Assembly: GCA_905221615.1 (NCBI GenBank)
Contig: CAJNDT010000140.1
Location: forward strand, 1 to 64,000
Direction of reading: 5' to 3'
DNA length: 64,000 nt
Source of the DNA: Symbiodinium sp. CCMP2592
Lineage: Eukaryota; Sar; Dinophyceae; Suessiales; Symbiodiniaceae
Shown: positions 9,409 through 17,203 of the stretch, in pieces
Layout: each line of letters opens with the position of its first letter
Position numbering within the stretch: position 1 is the first letter of the stretch
Position numbers and translations under genes: made by a program
The notes under the pieces: generated by a model
What the model was told of the DNA's origin: nothing
Databases searched by the model: none
Seen by the model: only the letters and a program-made list of their open reading frames with translations

Positions 9409-10730
9409 GAATCTGTCTCGTGTGTCTTGAGAGACAGACTGGGAATCCGCCCGGTCCCAACGATACGGGATTCGGTGGACCCAAGGGCGATGGATCGCTG
9501 AGCGAGGCTAAGAAGGCGAAGTGCAAGTCCTTCCGACTCGATCCCGAGCCGGAGCCCGCTCAGCTGCGGCGCTGGATCGTCGACATGAAGGAGCGAGTTG
9601 CAAATGCATTCGCATACGATCCCGGATACGCACTCTCGTGGGTTGAGATTCCCGATGGTACACGATATGAAGACCTTCTTGATGAGTGCAAGTACGGAAT
9701 GCTTGAGAATGATCGCAACTCTGCATTCCGCGAGTGCGTCAAATCCATTGCACTAAAGAATAAGATCCAGACCGAAACCGAGCGCATGCATACGATAAAT
9801 CGGCGACTCGGCAGTAGGCAGATCTTGTGGTTGTTGTATGATTTCCTTCGACCACATGTCACTGGCGATTCGACCTTCAAGCTCGTCGATCTGATGAAGA
9901 CCACGATTGATCGGTTTGCTCATGGATTCGAGCAGGAGAGGCTAGAAGCCTTCTCCAATCGGTGGGATCATGTTCTCGCTGGTATCTCAGTCGATCGTCC
10001 CGAAGATCCTGTTCTCTGCGCACTCTTCTATGAGCAGGTACGTGAGTTCCGCTGTCTCGAGCTCGATATGCAATTGTGGGACAGGGACGTGTCTGTCCGG
10101 AACTACGCGTATTTGCGGACTGTCTGCGTCAATGCGATTACAACTTGGCGCCGGCGTCGCAACCAGGAGAAGATGTACACCGCTACTCGATCCACCTCTG
10201 CGCAAAGACGGTATGCTGCACCTGCACATGGTAGCCCACGCAGATCCTTCTCAAGAAGCAAGAGGGGATCTAGATCTCCTGGACGCCGAGACTCAAGAAG
10301 AGGGAGTCCATACCGAAGGAGCTCGCCGAGGCGCTCGTCGCCCAGACGATCCTCCCCGAGGCGCGGTTCGCCGAGGCGATACTCGCCGCGCAGTCCGGGA
10401 AGGGCCGCTCCTGCCCCAACGCGCCGTGCATCACGATCTCCACGAGGGCGGGAAATCTGCTACGATTTCAAGAACGGCAGATGTACGCGAGGAAGCGGTT
10501 GTAAGTTCTCTCACAACCTCAAGGGCAGAAGCTCCTCGCCGAAAGGATTCCCGCCTCGATCCCAGTCACCGATATCAAAGGAGTCTGGCATATGCTTCTA
10601 CTATGCCCGTGGAACTTGCACGAGAGGTGATAAGTGTCCGTATAAGCATGTGAAGCCTGGTGCTCCTGCTGAGAGCACTTCTGTTGCCGCTCCTGCGCCT
10701 GCTGAGCCCGCCGACATCAAGGCGGGTTGA
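9405..10730 (+). CDS. Gag region, part 3: RS repeats and two CCCH zinc fingers
   Basis: The frame is formally open from 9312, but the stretch before about 9405 is a shadow of part 2. After CLVC comes an all-helical region of about 200 residues (for example WIVDMKERVANAFAYDPGYA, RQILWLLYDFLRPH), which may be the capsid-like part. An Arg/Ser domain with repeated SPRR units follows at about 10246-10440. Two CCCH fingers with C-x7-C-x5-C-x3-H spacing lie at 10458-10514 (CYDFKNGRC... CKFSH) and 10593-10649 (CFYYARGTC... CPYKH). Most copia Gag proteins instead use a CCHC zinc knuckle. CCCH plus RS is the combination seen in splicing and mRNA-binding factors, so RNA binding is the likely role. The frame ends with TGA at 10728. 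Confidence 0.8.
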   Translation: MRICLVCLERQTGNPPGPNDTGFGGPKGDGSLSEAKKAKCKSFRLDPEPEPAQLRRWIVDMKERVANAFAYDPGYALSWVEIPDGTRYEDLLDECKYGMLENDRNSAFRECVKSIALKNKIQTETERMHTINRRLGSRQILWLLYDFLRPHVTGDSTFKLVDLMKTTIDRFAHGFEQERLEAFSNRWDHVLAGISVDRPEDPVLCALFYEQVREFRCLELDMQLWDRDVSVRNYAYLRTVCVNAITTWRRRRNQEKMYTATRSTSAQRRYAAPAHGSPRRSFSRSKRGSRSPGRRDSRRGSPYRRSSPRRSSPRRSSPRRGSPRRYSPRSPGRAAPAPTRRASRSPRGREICYDFKNGRCTRGSGCKFSHNLKGRSSSPKGFPPRSQSPISKESGICFYYARGTCTRGDKCPYKHVKPGAPAESTSVAAPAPAEPADIKAG

Positions 10731-10787
10731 CAGCCCGGCGCCAACGCCCTCGGATTTTTGAGAGGGGCGTGCCGCAACCCTCAGGCA

Positions 10788-11225
10788 ATGACAGCATCCT
10801 CCTTTGGAGACTTTGCATTCGCTTGTGCAGCATCATTCGATATGGCATGTCCGTCAGTCAAGCGGAAGACAGTGTCATTTGGGAACACTGAGACCCGCGT
10901 GATAGAGTCTTCTTTCCCGGAGCCGGCCTTCGGCCCCGTCAATCGCGAGAGGAATTTGAGCTATTCGTGGCCGGAAAATATCCGTGGTCTGAATAGTGCT
11001 CGCGAGAGGCGAAGGGCCCATATGAAGGCTGTGCTGTGGCGAGAGCAGGTTTTGCTCGATGACATTGATGCCAAAACGTTAGGAAATGATGCTTGTGTTC
11101 TTGAGCTCACGCTTTCTCAGCGGAGCGCTTGCGAAGTCTTTGCTGCTGCTGTCAAGTCTATTAAGAGGGTACGGAGACTCATGCTTGACTCCGGTTGCGG
11201 TATAGACCTTATTTGGTCTCGGTGA
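10788..11225 (+). CDS. Pol, N-terminal part with aspartic protease active site
   Basis: The first ATG is at 10788, in the same frame as the end of gag and 57 nt after its TGA, with no other stop between. The C-terminal end carries LMLDSGCGIDLI (active-site Asp codon 11187-11189), the D-S/T-G motif of retropepsin-type proteases. The frame stops at 11223, but the protease continues in the next frame from 11221 (GDLSREERDLIVQNAKISLR). A one-base gain in the ATTTGG run near 11215 would explain the break. The enzyme would cut the Gag-Pol polyprotein. Confidence 0.8.
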   Translation: MTASSFGDFAFACAASFDMACPSVKRKTVSFGNTETRVIESSFPEPAFGPVNRERNLSYSWPENIRGLNSARERRRAHMKAVLWREQVLLDDIDAKTLGNDACVLELTLSQRSACEVFAAAVKSIKRVRRLMLDSGCGIDLIWSR

Positions 11226-12252
11226 TTTATCCCGTGAGGAAAGGGATCTGATCGTCCAGAATGCAAAGATCAGCCTTCGGACCGCCAACGGGAAGACCAA
11301 CACCAAGGGTGTTGCGCATATGCGCATCGATGGTCTCGATGAGCTGATTGAAGCTTATGTGTTGGAAAGCACGCCAAGTCTCCTCTCCCTTGGGAAACGA
11401 TGTAAGGAGCTTGGTTATCGATTCATTTGGGAGCCCTTTTGCGATCCGATATTCTTTGATCCGAAAGGGAAACTCCTCAAGGTCGACGTGATCAATAATA
11501 TTCCCTACCTTGCTCCAAGTGAGACAGAAGTAGTGGCCGGCCGACCTGATCTCCCTCGTGTGTATCCGGCTCTCCCAGCACCGATTATCGTCCACGAAAA
11601 GGTCGTTGCAGCTGGTGAAGAGCCTGGCAGCGAATTAGACGCTGTCGGAGAACTTGATCTCGATATGCCCAACGCCAAGAGCGTTCAGAAGAGTGCACCT
11701 GACGATAACAAGAAGGTGCCCGATGAGGGTAAGCCTCAGTCGCCGCCTGATGAACCTAGAGCGCGCGATCTGAGAGACGAGGCGAAGTCAATCCGTCATC
11801 TCATGACCCATCTCCCAAAGAACCCCTATTGCGATGCCTGCCAACGTGCAAAGATGGAAAATGTTAAATCCTTTCGCCAAGACTCACCGCGCGATAAAGG
11901 GGTTGAGAAGTTTGGCGAACACGTTACCATCGACACAATGGTGTTGCATGGGCTCGGCAATCGCGGGAATAATGGGGAGACGGATGCTGTCGTCTTCTAC
12001 GATCTAGCAACCGAGTGGCTGGAGAGCGTTCCCGTCAAGGGAAGAACGAATGCCGATACGCTTCGAGCATTTCAGCAGGTCTTTGGCGATCTTCGAGATG
12101 TGAACTCGTTCTCCATGGATGTGGAGAGGAGGTATGCACCTTCTGCGATTCGGGAAAGCTACTGTGATAAAGCCCGTGAGTTCATATCGACCTGCAAGAA
12201 AGTCGGCATATCTGTGAAGCACTCCACCCCGGGAATGCCACGAACTAATTGA
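11221..12252 (+). CDS. Pol: protease C-terminal half and integrase N-terminal and core domains
   Basis: Open from 11221; the first in-frame ATG, 11320, is internal. The segment ESTPSLLSLGKRCKELGYRF is the part of this protease family that follows the active site. An acidic linker leads to the integrase: an HHCC zinc-binding motif (RHLMTHLPKNPYCDACQRAK, 11794-11850), the first catalytic Asp in VTIDTM (11932-11934), and the second in YCDKAREF (12166-12168). STPGMPRTN, which in copia integrases directly precedes the G-V-A-E catalytic Glu, is followed at once by TGA at 12250. The third catalytic residue is therefore lost exactly at the break, and the next frame resumes at KLVLHGARVAL without it. 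Confidence 0.85.
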   Translation, partial: GDLSREERDLIVQNAKISLRTANGKTNTKGVAHMRIDGLDELIEAYVLESTPSLLSLGKRCKELGYRFIWEPFCDPIFFDPKGKLLKVDVINNIPYLAPSETEVVAGRPDLPRVYPALPAPIIVHEKVVAAGEEPGSELDAVGELDLDMPNAKSVQKSAPDDNKKVPDEGKPQSPPDEPRARDLRDEAKSIRHLMTHLPKNPYCDACQRAKMENVKSFRQDSPRDKGVEKFGEHVTIDTMVLHGLGNRGNNGETDAVVFYDLATEWLESVPVKGRTNADTLRAFQQVFGDLRDVNSFSMDVERRYAPSAIRESYCDKAREFISTCKKVGISVKHSTPGMPRTN

Positions 12253-15200
12253 AGCTTGTCCTTCATGGCGCACGTGTGGCGCTACGACAAAAGGGATTGA
12301 GCGCCAAATTCTGGCCTTATGCATGCAAGCACTTCTGCCATGCTCGCAACATCGAATTGCGCGAGGGTCAGAGTGCCTATGCGATGCGATTTGATGGTGT
12401 TGAGTTTGACGGTCAGATTCTGCCGTTTGGTTGCCTTGTTGACTTCTATCCTACGCCGGCACGAAAGCAGACCCGGCGGAGTCAGAGAGATGAAGTCGTC
12501 CTCGGCGATGGTGAGGAGTACGCCGTACCTGCGCCTGGAGACGACGGACTGATTGATGTCGAAATTGGTTTCGATGACGATGGTTATCTTGAGTGGATTG
12601 ATGATGGAGACAATGATCAATCTGGCACTCTCCAGGGCGCCGACGTTGACCAACGCTTGTCGTCTTACCAACGCCCCAGCAAGTTCTCCCCTACGAGTAA
12701 GCCTGGTATTTTTCTGGGTTATCATTTTGAGAACGGGGGCAAGTGGGACGGTGACTACATTGTCGCCGATTTGGAAGACTTCAAACGCGATGCATTGCGT
12801 GCGAGCGTCCATCAAGTCAAGAAGATATATTGTTCACCCAAGGAGCGATGGACGTTCCCGATGCTCGCCGTGTACGACAAGCAGACTCGATCAATGTGCA
12901 TCAACGATCCTGCGATGAAATCCTGTGCGCCTCAGTCAAGTGAGCGCCTTGACGCCTCTGATATGCTCGAACTCGAAGATATCGATGAAATATTTGCCCT
13001 CGACGAGCCGACCCGAATGACCGAAGAAGATGTTCGGCGGGCTCGTGAGGCCGAGTTACGAGCCGAATCTTCTCATGGAGGAGGTGTCGACTACTGGGAT
13101 TATGATCCATCGAGTCATAAGTGGACTTATCACGTAGTCGTCCCGAGAAAGGCGATGATTCATCCCAGTAAGACTCCCGGATCTATTGGCGAATCGCCTG
13201 ATCCGTGGAAGCTGAGCACAGTGCGTATTTCGCATGTTCAGTATAAGGATAAAGGCCCGGTTACGATCTATGAAACCGGCTATGCCTTCGGCAAGACGAG
13301 ACTCATGCAACTCTGGACAGGCACTGTCGAATTCTTTGATGATGGCTTTGCCCCATCCAAGAAGAAGAAGTTACCTCCTTACCATGGGTCGGAGATCCTG
13401 GAGGGCGAGGGGGGTTTGCCTTATCGTCAGAGTGTGCCGCGCTCCGAGCGTATCTACAGAGGGTCTCGAAAGCCGAACTCTATCGACTCAGAATCCTGGC
13501 GCAGCATGAATCGCGCCGAACGGGAGGGATATGTCGAGGCTGAGCGCCGAGAAGCTGAGTCTCATGCCATGTCCCGAGAGGATTCTCGCGATGCTGCTCC
13601 TGTCGACATGGCTTTCGACTCCGAATATGAGTCGGGTGCTGAACGACATGATAAGGATTACTGGTATCACGATGTCGCAGCTGGCACGATCACCCGATTT
13701 CATGTGATCGAGCGCCGAGCGCGCTTTAATCCAACCTCAGTGAAGGACTGTCCCGTCGATCCTGCGACCTTGACTGATGTCAGGGTGACTATGGCCATGA
13801 CCGATGGCACGGAGTTTACATTCCAGGATTCATGGCGATCATCCGATGTGCGATCTCTACCATGTCGATGGACAGGAAAGACCGTTTTCGTTATCGGTTC
13901 TTCTGCTAAAACACAGATCAGGGTTCGCACCAGTCTGCCGAATAAGGACGGCACAGAGCGCCGAGTGCAAACGGCGAATGGCTATTATGGCCACGCCTTG
14001 CGCGCGAAGGGACGTGTTGTCGTCCCTGCCAAGTCCCGCGCCTGTGTTGTTACCGACCTTGAGTTTGAACCCCCAAGCAGTATGTCGGCCCGCCTTCAGC
14101 CGCTCCGCGGTAGTGGCCTCGATATTTGTCCGGCCATGTACACGTATAACGAGGGGGCAACCCAATCAGGGGTCGACGTCCTTAATCCTACCGACACCGA
14201 CCTTATTGTCGAGCCAGGACAGGACGTGGCAGTGGTTCAGTTCTACACTTCTGTGCTAGCCGCGGTTGAACTTGATTTCACGGATGAGGATGCCGGGGAT
14301 GGTCTATCTGCCCCGGTAGAGCCCTCCAACGCTTGTGTGGCTACCGATGCAGCCCCTGCGATGTCTGTTCGTCCCGATCCTCATTCGCACCGCTCTCCAG
14401 ACTCTTCGGTGTTCTTCTACAGTGCATGTGTCGCACGGCCTGTTGATCGAAAGGAACGTGCCGCTAATCCCAAGGCCAAGGCCGCTCTTGATAAGGAGTG
14501 GAATAAGCTCATCAACCAGGGCTGTTGGGATTACGCCTCAGTGCGTGAGTGGCGCGATGTATCTAACGAGGCCATGGCAAAAGGGGAGACGGCCCATGTT
14601 GGTCGCATCTTCGATATATGCGTTGAGAAGAACTCCGAGCTACCGGAATCCGATCCCAATCGAAAATTTAAGGGTCGTGTCGTGTTTGAGGGCTGTCATG
14701 TCAAAGATGAAGGCAACAATTGGGCGATTTTCTCCGAGATAACTTCATGCCCCGCGGCCTACACTCAAGCTAAGCTTGGTGGCCCAGCCACATGGGTGCG
14801 ACTGCCCAAAGATCGATGGCTGCCCGAATGGCATGGAAAGTATCATGACCCGGTTGTGCGTCTTGTATTGGCCCTTTATGGGCACCCGGATGCCGGTGGG
14901 TTCTGGGAACAGCATTGCGAAAAGGCTCTCCGCTCAGTTGGCTTCGAGCAATGCCCTGACTGGAAGAGCGTGTTTCGTCATCCCAAGCTTAACCTTATGC
15001 TCGTGGTCTACGTCGATGATTTTAAACTCAGTGGACCAAAGGCCAATCTGGCCAAAGGGTGGGAGCTCATGGCATCAAAGATTAAATTGGAGCCGCCCTC
15101 GAGCATCAAACGTTATTTGGGTTGTGAGCATGTTACTTTCTCACATGTTGTTCCTAATGCTTTTGATCCGCGCTCCTATTGGACGCGCTTCGAGGAACCC

Positions 15201-16985
15201 AAGAAGGCATTTCCCGAGCTCACTTTTGGCGATCGTGACACTACTGTCGCGCAGGGCTCTGTCGGTCCTCGCGAAATCCGAATGATCAAGTACGATATGC
15301 GATCGTTCATGGAGCAATGTGTCTCTCGCTACGTTGAGCTCTGTGGTCCTAAATACAAAGCCACCTTGCGGTCGGCTGACACGCCGTTCCTCGATGAGTC
15401 GCGACCGGAGTTCGATACTAATCCGGATCGTCCCGAGGTGAACCGCTTGTTGGGCCATCCCATCGATACGCCTGTGCCTCCTGGTAAGGGCGTTCTTGGT
15501 GACTGCGCTGCTGCTGTCCTGATGAAAATCTTGTATGGTGCTCGCATGGGACGATACGATCTCATCCGCCCCGTGCAGGCACTTGCTAGTCTCATCACCA
15601 AGTGGGATGGTTTGTGTGACAAGAAGCTTCATCGTTTGGTGTGTTATATCAATTCCACCCTCGATCTCAATTTGTATGGTTGGATTGGTGATGCGCCCGA
15701 GATGTTGGAGCTTGTGCTCTATTGCGATGCTGATCTTGCGGGCGACCGCACTGATTCCAAGAGCACTTCTGGCGTCTTCATGTGTCTTCTTGGCCCGCGT
15801 AGCTTTATGCCTCTTAATGCGCTGTCCAAGAAGCAGACCTCTGTGTCGAAGTCTACTCCCGAAGCCGAAATTGTCTCTCTTGATCACGCGGTCTATAAAC
15901 TGGGACTGCCCGCTCTCTCCATGTGGGAGTATATGTTGGGCCGCCGTTTCCGTTTCGGGGTAATGGAAGACAATGAAGCTGCCATCCGTGTCATTATCAC
16001 TGGTCACAATCCTAATATGCGTCATATGTCTCGTACCCAGCGTATCGATATTTCTGCGTTGAATGAACGCTACCACGCTGGTGACTTTATGTTCGTGACG
16101 TGTCCCTCTCAGTTTGAGGCTGGTGATATCCTGACCAAGGCCTGCACTGATGCTAAAGTGTGGGGTCGCAACCTTATGTCTATTGGTCATTTTCGTAAAG
16201 GTACTCTTATTTCCTCTGGTATGCTGTCTGCCGCTCCCGCTCTCCATGCTCTCCCCTCTGTCTGTCCAACCAGGGGGGTACATCTTGAAACGGGTCACAG
16301 CCCCTTCAACGATTTCATCCTCGACATGTCTCGTCAGGGGGGTATTTCAATCGATGATGCACACCAATTCGGAGCAGCAATAAAATGTATTCATATCGGA
16401 GGCGAAGGCATAATCCGATTCCCTCATGCTCGAAGTATCAATCTCAGTCTCGATGATAATGCAAAGGGGATTGCTATTTCGAACATCAGGGTTCCGCCCA
16501 CGCCTGCGGTATGTATTGTCACTGTTCCGATTGCTGGCACCGCTAACAAAAGAGAAGCCGGTTTCAAGAGCAGGGGTTGGAAAGAAATGAGGGGCGACCT
16601 CAAAGAAAAAGGATGGGAAGCCAAGAAATTACTCGGGTATGCTTCCGCTGCCCGCTCATCTGGAATTCCTGTATTCCATGTGCTACCGAAGGGAAACCCA
16701 TTATGGGGTAGGGAGTACATAAGGCGATGGTCTGAATCGCACGAGCTTTGCCCAGTTAAGCTGTGTTCGTGCTCCTCTGGTCGATGTTCTCAGCATGCAT
16801 GGATGTGCGAGATTTTCATGCCTGCCCGGTTTGGGCCCATCTTCATGTCACGATTTGCATGCAATCACAAGAAGGCCAAAAGGGTCGACCCGAAAGAGCT
16901 TCGATTTGCATTGTGGGCTGCGCTTGAACATTTCATGAATTCTGCGGTTTTTGGCTCACAGCAATCCGCGTTGCCGATTGCTTAA
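12249..16985 (+). CDS. Pol: integrase C-terminal domain, dUTPase-like segment, reverse transcriptase, RNase H
   Basis: A 1578-codon frame with no natural start, so it is the continuation of the preceding frame. Residues 1-30 finish the integrase core (KLVLHGARVALRQ, FWPYACKHFCHARNIE), and about 140-185 hold the integrase C-terminal segment (KPGIFLGYHFENGGKWDGDY). About 575-666 resemble a trimeric dUTPase-type beta fold. RT starts near 760, with FKGRVVFEG, TWVRLPKDRW, LALYGHPDAGGFWEQHCEK and the catalytic YVDD at 15009-15020. The segment carrying the first catalytic Asp (motif A) seems to be missing between ITSCPAA and YTQAKL (about 14751-14763). RNase H covers about 1155-1310 (YCDADLAGDRTDSKSTSG, TPEAEIVSLDHA, VMEDNEAAIRV). 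A 220-residue tail with Cys/His clusters (CSCSSGRCSQHAWMC) follows and is not recognised. Confidence 0.9.
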   Translation: MKLVLHGARVALRQKGLSAKFWPYACKHFCHARNIELREGQSAYAMRFDGVEFDGQILPFGCLVDFYPTPARKQTRRSQRDEVVLGDGEEYAVPAPGDDGLIDVEIGFDDDGYLEWIDDGDNDQSGTLQGADVDQRLSSYQRPSKFSPTSKPGIFLGYHFENGGKWDGDYIVADLEDFKRDALRASVHQVKKIYCSPKERWTFPMLAVYDKQTRSMCINDPAMKSCAPQSSERLDASDMLELEDIDEIFALDEPTRMTEEDVRRAREAELRAESSHGGGVDYWDYDPSSHKWTYHVVVPRKAMIHPSKTPGSIGESPDPWKLSTVRISHVQYKDKGPVTIYETGYAFGKTRLMQLWTGTVEFFDDGFAPSKKKKLPPYHGSEILEGEGGLPYRQSVPRSERIYRGSRKPNSIDSESWRSMNRAEREGYVEAERREAESHAMSREDSRDAAPVDMAFDSEYESGAERHDKDYWYHDVAAGTITRFHVIERRARFNPTSVKDCPVDPATLTDVRVTMAMTDGTEFTFQDSWRSSDVRSLPCRWTGKTVFVIGSSAKTQIRVRTSLPNKDGTERRVQTANGYYGHALRAKGRVVVPAKSRACVVTDLEFEPPSSMSARLQPLRGSGLDICPAMYTYNEGATQSGVDVLNPTDTDLIVEPGQDVAVVQFYTSVLAAVELDFTDEDAGDGLSAPVEPSNACVATDAAPAMSVRPDPHSHRSPDSSVFFYSACVARPVDRKERAANPKAKAALDKEWNKLINQGCWDYASVREWRDVSNEAMAKGETAHVGRIFDICVEKNSELPESDPNRKFKGRVVFEGCHVKDEGNNWAIFSEITSCPAAYTQAKLGGPATWVRLPKDRWLPEWHGKYHDPVVRLVLALYGHPDAGGFWEQHCEKALRSVGFEQCPDWKSVFRHPKLNLMLVVYVDDFKLSGPKANLAKGWELMASKIKLEPPSSIKRYLGCEHVTFSHVVPNAFDPRSYWTRFEEPKKAFPELTFGDRDTTVAQGSVGPREIRMIKYDMRSFMEQCVSRYVELCGPKYKATLRSADTPFLDESRPEFDTNPDRPEVNRLLGHPIDTPVPPGKGVLGDCAAAVLMKILYGARMGRYDLIRPVQALASLITKWDGLCDKKLHRLVCYINSTLDLNLYGWIGDAPEMLELVLYCDADLAGDRTDSKSTSGVFMCLLGPRSFMPLNALSKKQTSVSKSTPEAEIVSLDHAVYKLGLPALSMWEYMLGRRFRFGVMEDNEAAIRVIITGHNPNMRHMSRTQRIDISALNERYHAGDFMFVTCPSQFEAGDILTKACTDAKVWGRNLMSIGHFRKGTLISSGMLSAAPALHALPSVCPTRGVHLETGHSPFNDFILDMSRQGGISIDDAHQFGAAIKCIHIGGEGIIRFPHARSINLSLDDNAKGIAISNIRVPPTPAVCIVTVPIAGTANKREAGFKSRGWKEMRGDLKEKGWEAKKLLGYASAARSSGIPVFHVLPKGNPLWGREYIRRWSESHELCPVKLCSCSSGRCSQHAWMCEIFMPARFGPIFMSRFACNHKKAKRVDPKELRFALWAALEHFMNSAVFGSQQSALPIA
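13974..14247 (+). other. dUTPase-like segment inside Pol
   Basis: Residues about 575-666 of the pol frame line up in order with trimeric dUTPases: VVVPAKSRACVVTDLEFEPP against the V-x-IPPGSRALVPTGL-type strand, ARLQPLRGSGLD against the SRSGLA-type motif, and VLNPTDTDLIVEPGQDVAVVQF against N-x-F-x-V-x-GDRIAQLV. The conserved Asp-Tyr motif of the active site is not evident, so an enzymatically dead relative or a mere fold resemblance is possible. Some retroviruses carry dUTPases; I do not know one at this place in copia elements. Confidence 0.4.
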
Positions 16986-17203
16986 ACAAAGACGCCAAGG
17001 CCATGCACACACTTGCACACTCACACTTGACTATAGCTTGGTAAGGAGCTCTAAGGGCAACGATCATAGATCACCTTTGTCAACCGACCATCACAGACCA
17101 CCTCTACTACGACTCAGTCCATAGCCCACTTGCGCTCCCTGCTAGGACAGGTTGTAGCTGCCACGGGCTGCGAACTTCTCCGCGCTGCCGCCGCTGCTGA
17201 ACG
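16986..17203 (+). other. Pol-ORF3 intergenic spacer
   Basis: 218 bp between the pol stop and the ATG of the third coding region. It is CA-rich (CACACACTTGCACACTCACAC) and contains several AG dinucleotides that could act as splice acceptors for a subgenomic mRNA. Nothing specific is recognised. Confidence 0.4.

Noticed and set aside
15141-16298. Antisense 385-codon frame
   Set aside because: It lies opposite RT and RNase H, whose motifs are clear on the plus strand.
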